In this document: positions 35,764-44,765 of the stretch, in pieces | How positions within the stretch are numbered: the first letter of the stretch is position 1 | Layout of the letters: every line of letters starts with the position of its first letter | Assembly: GCA_039815145.1 (NCBI GenBank) | Contig: JBCBZW010000006.1 | Location: 1-64,000, forward strand | Length of the DNA stretch: 64,000 nucleotides | Direction of reading: 5' to 3' | Source: Pseudomonadota bacterium | GTDB taxonomy: Bacteria; Pseudomonadota; Gammaproteobacteria; Steroidobacterales; JBCBZW01 | Made by a program: the position numbers and the translations under genes | Notes under the pieces: model-generated | Databases searched by the model: none | The model's input: only the letters and a program-made list of their open reading frames with translations | Told to the model about the DNA's origin: nothing

Positions 35764-35840
35764 TGGCGCCCCGACCACGATTCGAACGTGGGACCTTCCG
35801 CTTAGGAGGCGGATGCTCTATCCAGCTGAGCTACCGGGGC
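35764..35840 (-). tRNA. tRNA-Arg (anticodon CCU)
   Basis: A 77-nt cloverleaf can be folded by hand on the - strand: acceptor GCCCCGG pairs with TCGGGGC (last pair G-U), D stem GCTC/GAGC, anticodon stem TCCGC/GCGGA with loop CTCCTAA (anticodon CCU, reads AGG), T stem CCACG/CGTGG with loop TTCGAAT, discriminator G and an encoded CCA. The symporter gene follows 124 bp downstream on the same strand. Confidence 0.95.
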
Positions 35841-35924
35841 GTACCGCTACGCAGTCTACGCCCTGTCACGGCTCGGTTCCAAACCGCCGACGGGAGTTTG
35901 TCGGGGGCGGAAGCGGTAGCGGAA

Positions 35925-35954
35925 AGGGCCGGCGGGATCGGCCCCGCCGGCCCT
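35925..35954 (-). terminator. Strong hairpin downstream of fasciclin gene
   Basis: Perfect 12-bp stem AGGGCCGGCGGG / CCCGCCGGCCCT with a 6-nt loop, about 45 bp past the fasciclin stop and before the tRNA-Arg. On the - strand it is followed by a short TTTCC. A convincing intrinsic-type terminator that insulates the tRNA. Confidence 0.75.
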
Positions 35955-35998
35955 CAGCTCACTGCAGTTAGGGCACGAGTGATACGCGCCCTGCAGGC

Positions 35999-36517
35999 TT
36001 AGCGAGCGTTCGGCAGCACCACGGTGTCGATCACGTGGATCACGCCGTTGGAGGCTTCGACGTCGGCAGCCACCACGGTGGCGTTGTCGACGTGCAGCTT
36101 CTCGCCCATCACCTTCAGGGTGAGGGAGTTGCCGTTCACGGTCTCAGCGGAGTCCAGCTTGACGGCCTGCTTGGCCATCACCTTGCCCGGCACCACGTGG
36201 TAGGTGAGCACGGCGATCAGCTTTTTCTTGTTCTCGGGCTTGAGCAGCTCAGCCACGGTGCCTTCGGGCAGCTTGGCAAAGGCAGCGTCGGTGGGTGCGA
36301 ACACGGTGAAGGGGCCTTCGCCACGCAGCGTGTCGACCAGACCGGCAGCCTTCAGCGCAGCGGCCAGCGTCTTGAAGTTACCGTTGGCGACCGCCGTTGC
36401 AACGATGTCCTTCTCGGCAGCCATCTCACCCTTCTCGTGGTGGCCAGCGAGAGCGGAACCGGAGATAGCAGCAAAGGCAATGAAGCCAGCGAGGAACTTG
36501 GTCAGTGCGTTTCGCAT
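35999..36517 (-). CDS. Secreted fasciclin (FAS1) domain protein
   Basis: A 172-residue protein from ATG 36517, preferred because AAGGG lies about 10 nt upstream and a signal peptide follows ([20 protein letters not shown]). One complete FAS1 domain: [20 protein letters not shown] at its start, [19 protein letters not shown] (H1-type block), [14 protein letters not shown], and [14 protein letters not shown] (H2-type block). FAS1 proteins act in adhesion or matrix interaction in the periplasm or outside the cell. It is monocistronic, with a strong hairpin after it, and divergent from the peroxiredoxin gene. In a window rich in surface-structure genes an extracellular matrix role is plausible. 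Confidence 0.9.
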   Translation of the reverse strand: MRNALTKFLAGFIAFAAISGSALAGHHEKGEMAAEKDIVATAVANGNFKTLAAALKAAGLVDTLRGEGPFTVFAPTDAAFAKLPEGTVAELLKPENKKKLIAVLTYHVVPGKVMAKQAVKLDSAETVNGNSLTLKVMGEKLHVDNATVVAADVEASNGVIHVIDTVVLPNAR

Positions 36518-36720
36518 CAATATTACCCTTAGGTTGGAGTTACGATGACGCCGCCGCCACCTGACGTGGCGCGCATAGCAGCGTCGCTCGGGGGCATTGT
36601 TCGCGACCCACGGTACCGCTGGTTTCATGTCGTGCGCGCAATAGGTCGAACGGTCGAACGGCGCACGGCCAGGCGCGCGGTGCATAGCGCGAATCCCGAG
36701 CACGGGTCAGTTGCGGTAAA

Positions 36721-36734
36721 CTGAAGAACTTCAG
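36721..36734. promoter_or_regulatory. Perfect palindrome (candidate operator) upstream of peroxiredoxin
   Basis: CTGAAG-AA-CTTCAG, a perfect 6-2-6 inverted repeat, lies 38 bp before the peroxiredoxin ATG, between a TTGCGG (36711-36716) and a TATTTC (36736-36741) that could serve as weak -35/-10 elements. A repressor or redox regulator site is plausible; no known consensus is claimed. Confidence 0.4.
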
Positions 36735-36772
36735 GTATTTCAATGCGCATTCGCGCGTTCGGAGGATCAAGG

Positions 36773-37234
36773 ATGCTTTCGCCCGGTACCCAGGCCCCGG
36801 ATTTCACCCTGCCAGATCACGAAGGCAAGGACGTGACCTTGTCGACGCTGCTCAGCGATGGACCGCTGATCCTCTACTTCTACCCGGCGGATTTCACGCC
36901 GGGGTGCACCCGCGAGGCGTGCAGCTTGCGCGATCTGAACGACGATCTGGTGGCCGCCAACCTACGTGTGGTCGGCGTCAGCCCCCAGGACAGCGACTCC
37001 CACGCGCGCTTTCGCGAGCAGCACCAACTGCCCTTCACCCTCCTCGCGGATACGCGCAAGCAGGTGGCAGGGCTGTATGACGTGAAGGGACCGCTCGGAC
37101 TGATCGTGCGCCGGGCCACGTTCCTCATTCGCGCCGACGGCACGATCGAGGATGCGGTGCTGGCCGACCTCAGCGTCGACCGTCACGAGGCCTTCGTGAA
37201 GCGCGCGATCGAGGCCGGTGCCACCGGCACCTGA
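36773..37234 (+). CDS. bcp: Bcp/PrxQ-type peroxiredoxin
   Basis: A 153-residue thiol peroxidase. ATG 36773 is chosen over the upstream ATG at 36743 because GGAGG lies 7 nt before it and the N terminus MLSPGTQAPDFTLPD aligns with family starts. The peroxidatic cysteine is C45 in FTPGCTREAC with the second cysteine C50 of the PrxQ pattern. It reduces hydrogen peroxide and organic hydroperoxides using thioredoxin. The neighbouring trmH gene starts 8 bp downstream and is probably co-transcribed. Confidence 0.93.
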   Translation: MLSPGTQAPDFTLPDHEGKDVTLSTLLSDGPLILYFYPADFTPGCTREACSLRDLNDDLVAANLRVVGVSPQDSDSHARFREQHQLPFTLLADTRKQVAGLYDVKGPLGLIVRRATFLIRADGTIEDAVLADLSVDRHEAFVKRAIEAGATGT

Positions 37235-37242
37235 GAACTCCC

Positions 37243-37953
37243 TTGACCCCGGAGCGACTCGCGCGCCTGCGCCATGCCCTGAATCGGCGCCAACCCGACC
37301 TCACGGTGGTGATGGACCGCACCCAGAAGAGTCACAACATCGCGGCGGTGATGCGCACGGCGGATGCGGTCGGGTTGCATCGGATCCACGCCGTCTCCGT
37401 GGACGGGATTCGCTCCCACCACATGATCTCCGCGGGCGTGCGCAAATGGGTGCGCGTACAGCGTCACCAGACACTCACCCAGTGCTTCGATACGCTGCGC
37501 GCGGATGGCTTCACCCTGCTCACGGCCCATCGCAGCGAGCAGTCGATCGACTACCGCGACGTGGACTACACCCAGCCCATCGCCGTGGTCCTCGGCAGCG
37601 AACTCTACGGCGTGGCCCCGCAGACCCTGGCCGAGGCCACCCAGTGCGTCGCGGTGCCGATGGAGGGACTCACGGAGTCCTTGAATGTGTCCGTCGCGGC
37701 CGCATTACTGTTGTTCGAGGCCCGCCGCCAACGCGAGGCCGCCGGCCTGTACGACGGCCCCAGTCGCTTGCCTGCAGAGCAGTACATCAAAACCCTGTTC
37801 GAGTGGGCCTATCCGCATATCGCGAGGCGCTGCAACGAGCGCGCCCTGCCCTACCCGCCGCTGCGTGAGGACGGTCAGATGGCCCACAACCCCCTGGATC
37901 CGCCCGCGAGCGCCGGCCGAGAGGCACCGCCGCCCCCCTCCCCCGAGGAGTGA
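37243..37953 (+). CDS. trmH: tRNA (guanosine-18-2'-O)-methyltransferase
   Basis: A 236-residue SPOUT methyltransferase. TTG start at 37243 places the N terminus (TPERLARLRHALNRRQPDLT) in register with known TrmH. Motif 1 is KSHNIAAVMRTADAVG, motif 2 VLGSELYGVAP, motif 3 VPMEGLTESLNVSVAAALLL with the AdoMet-binding knot. It methylates the ribose of G18 in the tRNA D loop. The C terminus carries a Pro-rich extension (about 20 residues). The downstream small membrane protein gene begins at the stop. Confidence 0.93.
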   Translation: MTPERLARLRHALNRRQPDLTVVMDRTQKSHNIAAVMRTADAVGLHRIHAVSVDGIRSHHMISAGVRKWVRVQRHQTLTQCFDTLRADGFTLLTAHRSEQSIDYRDVDYTQPIAVVLGSELYGVAPQTLAEATQCVAVPMEGLTESLNVSVAAALLLFEARRQREAAGLYDGPSRLPAEQYIKTLFEWAYPHIARRCNERALPYPPLREDGQMAHNPLDPPASAGREAPPPPSPEE

Positions 37954-37955
37954 CC

Positions 37956-38327
37956 ATGAACGATTTTCAACGATTTATAGAGAGTCAGCGCCAAGCCCAA
38001 GGTGGCGCGCCGGCAGGAGGACCAGGGGCCTTCCTGGCGCGAGCCGTGGGCATGGTGGCAGCGGTCGGTGTGCTGGCCATCAGCCTCATCTTCGGGGCCT
38101 TCGTGATCACCGCTGTACTCGCCATCGCCCTGGTGGCTGCCGTCGCCTTTCGCGTGTGGTTTTGGTGGCACCAACGGAAGCTCCGCGCCAGCGGTAGCCC
38201 CCATGGCCCCAGCCCGAGCCGCAGGCCTCGCCCGCCGCCTCGTGCGGGCGGCGGAGACGTGGTGGAGGGGGAATTCGAGGTGGTGGAGGAGCACGGGGAC
38301 GACGACCCGCACCGCCCCCGAAGCTAA
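37956..38327 (+). CDS. Small membrane protein, unknown function
   Basis: A 123-residue protein from ATG 37956, with GAGGAG upstream; an in-frame GTG at 37950 is the alternative. The N terminus MNDFQRFIESQRQAQ is polar, followed by two close hydrophobic stretches (about residues 30-68, including VGVLAISLIFGAFVITAVLA), a basic stop-transfer region and an acidic Pro-rich tail. It overlaps or abuts trmH and is convergent with the next gene (5-bp gap). No recognised family. Confidence 0.65.
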   Translation: MNDFQRFIESQRQAQGGAPAGGPGAFLARAVGMVAAVGVLAISLIFGAFVITAVLAIALVAAVAFRVWFWWHQRKLRASGSPHGPSPSRRPRPPPRAGGGDVVEGEFEVVEEHGDDDPHRPRS

Positions 38328-38332
38328 GCGCC

Positions 38333-38755
38333 CTATTCGGCCGGCGTAAGGCTGGCGCAACCGCCGTAGTTGCGCAGACGCTCGGGCCACCCGTAGACGA
38401 TGCCCGCCTGGCGCCAACGCTTGTTCTTGCGCACGAGCAGGCACGGTCCCGCTTCGCTCTCCAAGATGAACATCTGGCCGTCCTCGACCTCCGGCCCTTC
38501 GGGTGCCTGTGCGGCGCCGTTCCAAAGGAAGGCCTTGTTCTGATCGGCCCAGCGATACCAGAAGACGTCCGGCTCCAGCCAGATGCGCAGAGGTTCGAAG
38601 TACACCCGGAAGCCCGCACGCGTGTCCGCATCGTCGCGCGCCTCCCCGTTGGCGGGGGAGGTGGAAGCTTGGCCCAGGCTCAGCCCGGGTAGGCCAAGCG
38701 TCAGGGCCGTGAGCATGATCGGCAGACCGGCGCGAATGCACCTAAGTGTGTTCAT
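38333..38755 (-). CDS. Small exported hypothetical protein at end of EPS operon
   Basis: A 140-residue protein with a signal peptide (AGLPIMLTALTLGLPGLSLG, cleavage near GQA) and a compact Trp/Tyr-rich mature domain with two Cys residues (GPCLL, GGCAS) that could form a periplasmic disulfide. AGGAG lies 9 nt before its ATG, just after the PrsT stop (18-bp gap), so it is the last gene of the exopolysaccharide operon. I do not recognise the family. Confidence 0.7.
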   Translation of the reverse strand: MNTLRCIRAGLPIMLTALTLGLPGLSLGQASTSPANGEARDDADTRAGFRVYFEPLRIWLEPDVFWYRWADQNKAFLWNGAAQAPEGPEVEDGQMFILESEAGPCLLVRKNKRWRQAGIVYGWPERLRNYGGCASLTPAE

Positions 38756-38773
38756 CGTTCAGCAACTCCTCTC

Positions 38774-41209
38774 TTACAGTCGCGACAGGGTGGCCCGGGC
38801 TTCCTGCACGCCGACGAAGTTCACGCCATCCTCAGCGATCGAGGCCTCCAGCTCTGTGCGCGCCAGCGACGACTCACCGATCGCCACGTAGATCATCCCA
38901 AGGTGGTAGCGAAGCTGGGGCAGCGCCTGCGCATAGCGCGGCTCTGCGCGCGCCGTACGCACCGCTTGCTCGAGGAATGACCGAGCCTCGGTGTAGTTCT
39001 CCAAGCGGTAGGCGAGCCAGCCGACAGTGTCGAGAAAGACGGCGTTGGACTGCGTGCGCAGGGGGCGGGCCAGCTGTGACGCGTAGTCCAGACGCTCCGC
39101 CGTGCGCTGGTGATCAGCGACCAGGGAGGCCAGGTTGTTGATCGCGACCAGGGAGGACGGATCCGTCTCGAGGATCAACTCGTACTCGGCGATCGCCGCC
39201 AGGTAAGCCGTCTCGCGCTCCAACAGTTGAGCCTTGATCAAGCGCAACTGAGCGTTGTCCGGCGCCACCACCAAACCGCGGTCAGCCACGTCGATGGCCG
39301 CGGGTACGTCGTCCAGCGCCACGTTTACGGAGATGAGATCGCGGTAGGTCGGCCACACGTCGTTGCGCACGGTGAGCGACTGCTCCAGCACTTCGCGGGC
39401 CTCCTCCATGCGCTGGCTCCGGCTCAGCACCTGGCCCTTGAGCGTGAGCCCTGCGAAGTCCTGGGGGTGGTCCTCGAGATACGCGTCGAGCTCGGTGAGC
39501 GCCTCGTCCGGTCGCTCGAGCTCCACCAGGGCGGTCACCACGCCAGAGAGCACATCGGCGGTCATCTCGCCGAGCGCCGCGGCTTCGCGGTAGGAGACGA
39601 GCGCCGACTCGTAGTCGCGCGCGGCGAGATGGGCGCGACCGGCCAGGTAATGGCCGAGGCGCGCCTGGTCGACGTTGCTGGCGCCGGCCGCCGCGACGAT
39701 CTCATTCGCCACGCTCAACGCTTCCGCTGGGCGGCCATCGCGCATCAGCGCCTCCGCCAGCAGACGCACGCTCGTCTCACTGGGCGGCGCACCGGCCTCG
39801 TCGGCCCTGCGGATCAGCGTGTGGACATCACGAAACTGCTCGCGTCCGTACAGGACGCCGGCCAGGCGGTCGCGGGCGAAGGCGTCGCCAGGGTGAGCCG
39901 CCAGCAGATCCCGCAGACGCTCCTCGGCCAGAACGCTGTCGCCCGCCTGCGCGTGCGCCTGGGCCAGCAACGTGAGCGCGCGGCGTGAGTCGGGGTCGTT
40001 GCGGCGGGCAGCGCGCAGATCGGTGATGGCATCCTCCACCTGACCGTCCTGTAAGGCGAGACCTGCGCGCAGGATCAACGCCTCCGGATCCCCCGGCGAA
40101 TCCTCGAGGACGGCCTCGATCAACGGGCGGGCCTCGTCCATTCGCCCTTCGCGCATGTAGAGCTTGGACAGTTCGTTGCGGGCGGTCGCGCGATCCTCCG
40201 CGTCGTCGGCACTGCTGACGACGCTCTCGAAGACCTCGATTGCCTCGGGGTTTCGCCCCTGCGCCTGGTACAGGGTCGCCAGGGCGAAGCGAAACGCCTG
40301 AACGTCGGGTTCCGCCGCGACGTAGGACTTCAGGGCGGCCTCGGCCTTTGCCGGGTCACGTCGGTTGGCAAGGAATTCGGCGTACTCGAGCTTGGCCGTG
40401 CTGTCTTCCGGGTCATCGCTGACCAGGGCTTCCAGCACCGCTTCGGCCTCGTCCTCGCGGCCTCGCTGGACGTAGAAGTTGGCCAGCTGATAGCGCACCG
40501 CGTTGCGCTCGGGGAACTGCTCGATGAGCGAATTCAGCCCCGACTCCACATCCTCCCAACGCTCCAGGTTCTGCAGCGCCTGCAGGCGAAACAGGTGCAG
40601 CGCCGCCGCCGACGGATTCAGGCCGATCCCCTCATCGAGCGCAGCCAAGGCCTCGTCCACCTGTCCCTGCTGGTAGAGCAGCGAAAACAACAGCGAGTGG
40701 GCCGGGACGTTGTCCGGATGATCGGCCAGCACCTGGGTGATCTGCTCAGTCGCCCCGGCGAGATCGCCGTCGAAACGCGTCAGGGAGGCCTGCAGCACCT
40801 GCACGTCGGGATTGTCCGGCGCCAACGCCACGGCCTCGGCGACGTTCTCCCGTGCCTGCTCGATCGCCTCGGGTGTCTGGCTGGCGGCACCGAGCTGCAA
40901 AATGCCGAGCTTCACCCGGGCATCGATGTTGCCCTCATCGATGGCAAGCACCCGCTGCAGATGGTTGTACATCGCCCGGTAGTTGCGATTCTGCTCTGAG
41001 ATTCGCGCAAGCAACATGCGCGCCTCGATGTTGTCGCGATCGATCTTGACCGCCGTGCGCAAGTCCAGCCGGGCTTTGACGAGGTCGCCCTCGTCGAAGA
41101 ACTCCTGCGCGCGATCGATGTACTTCGCGGCACGATCCTCGGCACTACCGCAGGCAGTTAGCAGCATGGCCGCGAGCAAGGCCGTCAGCACGGGCAGCAG
41201 GGTTCTCAT
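38774..41209 (-). CDS. prsT: PEP-CTERM/exosortase system TPR-repeat lipoprotein PrsT
   Basis: An 811-residue protein with a lipobox signal (LLAAMLLTACGSAEDR, Cys at residue 20) and tetratricopeptide-like helical repeats through nearly its whole length (for example AKYIDRAQEFFDEGDLVKAR, DEALTELDAYLEDHPQDF). This architecture and its place beside an exosortase, Wzz, tyrosine kinase and Wza match the PrsT family of exosortase-associated exopolysaccharide loci. Likely an outer-membrane-anchored periplasmic scaffold in polymer export or assembly. AGGA precedes the ATG. Confidence 0.87.
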   Translation of the reverse strand: MRTLLPVLTALLAAMLLTACGSAEDRAAKYIDRAQEFFDEGDLVKARLDLRTAVKIDRDNIEARMLLARISEQNRNYRAMYNHLQRVLAIDEGNIDARVKLGILQLGAASQTPEAIEQARENVAEAVALAPDNPDVQVLQASLTRFDGDLAGATEQITQVLADHPDNVPAHSLLFSLLYQQGQVDEALAALDEGIGLNPSAAALHLFRLQALQNLERWEDVESGLNSLIEQFPERNAVRYQLANFYVQRGREDEAEAVLEALVSDDPEDSTAKLEYAEFLANRRDPAKAEAALKSYVAAEPDVQAFRFALATLYQAQGRNPEAIEVFESVVSSADDAEDRATARNELSKLYMREGRMDEARPLIEAVLEDSPGDPEALILRAGLALQDGQVEDAITDLRAARRNDPDSRRALTLLAQAHAQAGDSVLAEERLRDLLAAHPGDAFARDRLAGVLYGREQFRDVHTLIRRADEAGAPPSETSVRLLAEALMRDGRPAEALSVANEIVAAAGASNVDQARLGHYLAGRAHLAARDYESALVSYREAAALGEMTADVLSGVVTALVELERPDEALTELDAYLEDHPQDFAGLTLKGQVLSRSQRMEEAREVLEQSLTVRNDVWPTYRDLISVNVALDDVPAAIDVADRGLVVAPDNAQLRLIKAQLLERETAYLAAIAEYELILETDPSSLVAINNLASLVADHQRTAERLDYASQLARPLRTQSNAVFLDTVGWLAYRLENYTEARSFLEQAVRTARAEPRYAQALPQLRYHLGMIYVAIGESSLARTELEASIAEDGVNFVGVQEARATLSRL

Positions 41210-41303
41210 GGTTTTCCTCGAAGTTTAGTTGTCGGGATGCGCCCCACGTTGGCGCGAGAGTCTACCGCAGGCGCACCGTGTGCGCGTCATCGCGCTCCGT
41301 CGG

Positions 41304-43013
41304 TCAGCCCAGCAGGAGTGCGCGCAATCCAATCAGCAGCAGGCAACTGCCGGCCGCTCCGCTCAGGAGGTTCAGGTAGCGATTGCCTTTGCTGCTCAAC
41401 AACTCTGTGGCGTAGAAGAGCACGGCGAGGCGAGCGACCGCCTGGTCCTGATCGAGCACGGCGCCCACCGGGGCCAGCGGGGTCGCACCGTCCGCGCCCA
41501 GCAGTAGCACCACGACCACGAAGAGCAGGATGAGGATATCCAGGGGAGACGTGCTGAAGCGGCTACGCCGAGTCACGCGAATCGCCACCACCAGCGCCCC
41601 CACCAGGGCCAGGGTGAGGATGTTCACCGAGAGCTTCGGCACGATGCCTACGCCGCCCGCATCCGCCGTCTCGAGCACGAACACGGCCAGCACGGCAGCG
41701 CCGTAGAGCGTGATTCGCCGCAACAGCCGACGACGACGCCCACTCAAGCGCAGCGTGAGCAGCAAGCCCACCCCCGCCACGATGCTCGCAAGGCCCACGC
41801 CCGGCGCAAAACCCAGGGGCGAGAACGCCGCTAAGGCCACCAGGGCCGCGAAACCTGCCTCCACCATCGAGACGCTCACCGGATGCAGCCAGGGCATGCC
41901 GCGCAGCCAGAGGTTGCGCCGCTCAACGAACTCCCCAGGCTTGGGCGCTTCGCGCAGGCGCCAATCGGTCACCCTCGCCACGCGAAAGCCGACCACGATC
42001 ACGGCGCAGGCGAGCACGTAGATGCTCACCACAACGATATCCGCACTGAAGCGCACGGCCAGGGCGCACAGCACGAGCGCGGCCTGCACCACGTAGATGG
42101 TCGAGACCGCCTCGTAGTGCTTGAAGCCCATATCGAGCAGGCGGTGGTGGAAGTGCTTGCGGTCGGGGCGGAACGGCGACTGGCCGGTGCGTATACGCCA
42201 GATCATCACCGAGAAGGTATCGAGAATCGGCAGACCGAAGAGCAGCACCACGATGGCGGGATTGAGCGCCGTGTCGAAGTGCTGGGTCAGGGCGATGGCG
42301 AGGCCCGCCGTCATGAAACCGAGGAACTGGCTACCCGTGTCGCCCATGAAGATCTGCGCAGGGTAGTTGTTGTAGCGCAGGAAGCCGCACAAGCCGCCGA
42401 TGATGGCGATGGCGTAGAGGGCGATGTGCCGGCCCTGCTCCGCATCGCCCACCATGAGTTCCAAGGCGGTCTGGGTGACGTTCTGCCCCGCCGGCGTGCC
42501 CGCGATGAACGCGATCGCGCCCAAGGTGACCAGGGAGATACCGCCCGCCAACCCGTCGAGGCCGTCCGAGAAGTTGATCGCGTTAGTCACGCCGATCAGG
42601 AAGAGGAACGTGGTGGGATAGGACAGGAACGCCGGCACCGGATCGATGCCCACAAAGGGCCAGACCTCGATCAGCAGCCCCCCGCGCATCGCGATGAGGG
42701 CGGCCAGCGCCTGGCCCGCAAACTTCAAGCGGTAGTCGAGTTCCTGACGATCGTCGAACAAGCCGAACAGGACGATCACCATCGCCCCGAGCATCAGGTG
42801 GGCGAGCAGGGAGTCCGCCGGTGCCCACAGGACGATGGGCAGGAGCGCGCCGGCGACGATGGCCACTCCGCCGCTGCGCGGCACCAGACGCTCGTGGACC
42901 TTACGCGCGTCCGGGGTGTCGATGAGTCCCAGCCTTCCCGCATAGCGTTGGAGGACGGGCACCAGGAGCATGCTCGTCATCAGGGCAAACAGGAAGGAGG
43001 TAAAGAGGCTCAT
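41304..43013 (-). CDS. WecA/MraY-like glycosyl-1-phosphate transferase with extra membrane domain
   Basis: A 569-residue polytopic protein. The first 330 residues are a polyprenyl-phosphate sugar-1-phosphate transferase: DDRQELDYRLKFAGQ, NAINFSDGLDGLAGG, FMGDTGSQFLGF and RPDRKHFHHRLLDMGF are the catalytic and carbohydrate-recognition motifs. It should load the first sugar phosphate onto undecaprenyl phosphate to initiate the repeat unit. The remaining 240 or so residues are additional membrane segments with basic loops, beyond the usual length of about 350. It lies 28 bp after the exosortase gene. The sugar is unknown. Confidence 0.87.
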   Translation of the reverse strand: MSLFTSFLFALMTSMLLVPVLQRYAGRLGLIDTPDARKVHERLVPRSGGVAIVAGALLPIVLWAPADSLLAHLMLGAMVIVLFGLFDDRQELDYRLKFAGQALAALIAMRGGLLIEVWPFVGIDPVPAFLSYPTTFLFLIGVTNAINFSDGLDGLAGGISLVTLGAIAFIAGTPAGQNVTQTALELMVGDAEQGRHIALYAIAIIGGLCGFLRYNNYPAQIFMGDTGSQFLGFMTAGLAIALTQHFDTALNPAIVVLLFGLPILDTFSVMIWRIRTGQSPFRPDRKHFHHRLLDMGFKHYEAVSTIYVVQAALVLCALAVRFSADIVVVSIYVLACAVIVVGFRVARVTDWRLREAPKPGEFVERRNLWLRGMPWLHPVSVSMVEAGFAALVALAAFSPLGFAPGVGLASIVAGVGLLLTLRLSGRRRRLLRRITLYGAAVLAVFVLETADAGGVGIVPKLSVNILTLALVGALVVAIRVTRRSRFSTSPLDILILLFVVVVLLLGADGATPLAPVGAVLDQDQAVARLAVLFYATELLSSKGNRYLNLLSGAAGSCLLLIGLRALLLG

Positions 43014-43041
43014 CTCGACTCGTCTTCGCTCGGGCCCGTGC

Positions 43042-44664
43042 TCAGTCCGGCAGGTACTGATCGAAGCGCAAGCTCACCTCACGCAGGAGCCCCTGCAAGC
43101 GAGCCTCCGCCTGCTCCGGCGTCTCGCTCTCGAGGATCGGCGTGGTCAGGCGCAGCAGGGCACCATCGGTGCGGTTCAGGCGCAGGGCGTCCCACAGCAG
43201 GTACCACTTCACCGCGTACTCATTGGTCAGCGAACGGCCGCGTTGATCGAACCAGTAGTAGACGAGCTGGCGGGAGCGCTCCTTCTGGATCAGCACGCGG
43301 TTGACCCGCACGGGCGCCTCGCCGGGGATGCGCAGGTCGACCTCCTCCACCCGCGAGTCGTTGATGATCCAATCGTTACCTGGCAGGCAGGAGCGCGGCG
43401 AGTGGATCGATGCGCCCTTACGCTGAGACGCGTAGTACGCCGAGTAGAGATTCACCGGCGCCCGCTCGCTGGTGCTGGTGTAGTTGATAAGCGCGTAGTC
43501 CGTGAGCTTCAGCACCTTGAGGATGTTGGGGCGCAGGCGCTCGCTGCGCCCGACCCAGCCATCGCCCAAGCGCAGGGGGAAGCTCGTAAACTCCGCCCGC
43601 GGCGGTACCACCTCCTCGCGGGCGGTCAGCGACAGGGTGAAGACGGCCATCACCACCACCGCCACGGTCGCTACGGTGGCCGAACGCGCCAGGCGCTGGT
43701 GGTCGAGGCCTCGCTCGGCAGGCTCCCCGAGATCCACCACGAACACGTCGTTGAAGGAACGACCGCCGCCGGTGAAGCGCGCCAGCAACCACATGCCCGC
43801 GAAGAGCATGCCGACGCAGGCCATGAAGATGACCCAGCCCTCGAAGTAGTGCAGGAAGCCCTCCGCCTGCTCGATGCCGAAGTACTCCACCAGCACACCG
43901 ATGATGCCCACGCGAATGCTGTTCATGAGCACCGTGAGTGGAATCGAGGACAGGAACACCAGCACCCGCTGCCACGCGGGCGCCTTGAACAGGTAGGCGC
44001 AGAGAAACCCGAAGCTCATGAGTGGGAACAAGTAGCGAAGGCCGCTGCAGGCCTCCACCACTTGCAGCTGATAGACGCCCAGATCGATCACGTTACCCTC
44101 GAGGAACACGCTGATATCGAACAGGCGAATCACCGCCACCCCGAGCGCCGAGGAGATCAGCTGCAGCTGCTGGCTCAAGTTGGCGTAGAGGAAATTCGGC
44201 AGGGGGATCATGAAGAACAGGTAGACGAGCGGCACCCACAGGTAGCGCATCGCGCGCACGCCGAAGATCGCCAGGCACACGCCGGTGAGGGTGAGCAGGA
44301 AGGCGTACTGGATGAGTACGTAGAGTGTGCTGAGCTCGCCCAGCAGGAACAGGCCGAGCCCGGCGAAGGTCACCAAAAGCCCTAGGTAGCTACCTGACCA
44401 GGCGAGGCTGCTGAGGGCGCGCCGCTCGCGCCACACCATGGCGGCAGCGATGATCGGGATGAGGTAACCGTGGCTGTACTCCTCGCGTGACCACTCGTCG
44501 ACCATGAACGCGAGGCCGTCGAAGAAGATCAGCCCCAGGGCGGCCAGCAGCACACCCAGGGTCACCCACGCCAGGGTGGACATCAGGGGCAGGCCGTCGC
44601 CCGATGAGGCGGGTGGCACCGGAGGGCCGGAAGCGAGCGTTGCATCGTTGGAGATGGAAACCAT
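43042..44664 (-). CDS. Exosortase fused to EpsI domain
   Basis: A 540-residue protein. Residues of about 28-300 form a polytopic exosortase with the catalytic triad candidates C206 (VVEACSGLR), R251 (MNSIRVG) and H272 (LHYFEGW). After a last membrane segment, about 350-540 form a periplasmic EpsI-like domain (CLPGNDWIINDSR, VLIQKERSRQLVYYWFDQRG). Exosortases recognise PEP-CTERM-like C-terminal signals and cleave or attach proteins at the inner membrane; in this locus type they accompany exopolysaccharide genes. Its subtype (XrtA-like or the fused XrtD-like) is not certain. No protein with an obvious sorting signal is in the window. Confidence 0.87.
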   Translation of the reverse strand: MVSISNDATLASGPPVPPASSGDGLPLMSTLAWVTLGVLLAALGLIFFDGLAFMVDEWSREEYSHGYLIPIIAAAMVWRERRALSSLAWSGSYLGLLVTFAGLGLFLLGELSTLYVLIQYAFLLTLTGVCLAIFGVRAMRYLWVPLVYLFFMIPLPNFLYANLSQQLQLISSALGVAVIRLFDISVFLEGNVIDLGVYQLQVVEACSGLRYLFPLMSFGFLCAYLFKAPAWQRVLVFLSSIPLTVLMNSIRVGIIGVLVEYFGIEQAEGFLHYFEGWVIFMACVGMLFAGMWLLARFTGGGRSFNDVFVVDLGEPAERGLDHQRLARSATVATVAVVVMAVFTLSLTAREEVVPPRAEFTSFPLRLGDGWVGRSERLRPNILKVLKLTDYALINYTSTSERAPVNLYSAYYASQRKGASIHSPRSCLPGNDWIINDSRVEEVDLRIPGEAPVRVNRVLIQKERSRQLVYYWFDQRGRSLTNEYAVKWYLLWDALRLNRTDGALLRLTTPILESETPEQAEARLQGLLREVSLRFDQYLPD

Positions 44665-44765
44665 GTCGTCCTTGCCGTTGCACGTGTCAGGGCGCCGCGT
44701 TGGCGCACCGTCGTAGTTGGCGAACCCTGTCCTTGAGCTCGTCGATTCTACCAGTTGCCCCCGCC

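Noticed and set aside
35641-35778. N-terminal extension of the SSS symporter
   Set aside because: Overlaps the tRNA-Arg gene and is not membrane-like.
35764-35840. tRNA-Arg as an integration site of a mobile element
   Set aside because: No integrase gene or duplicated tRNA end is visible nearby.
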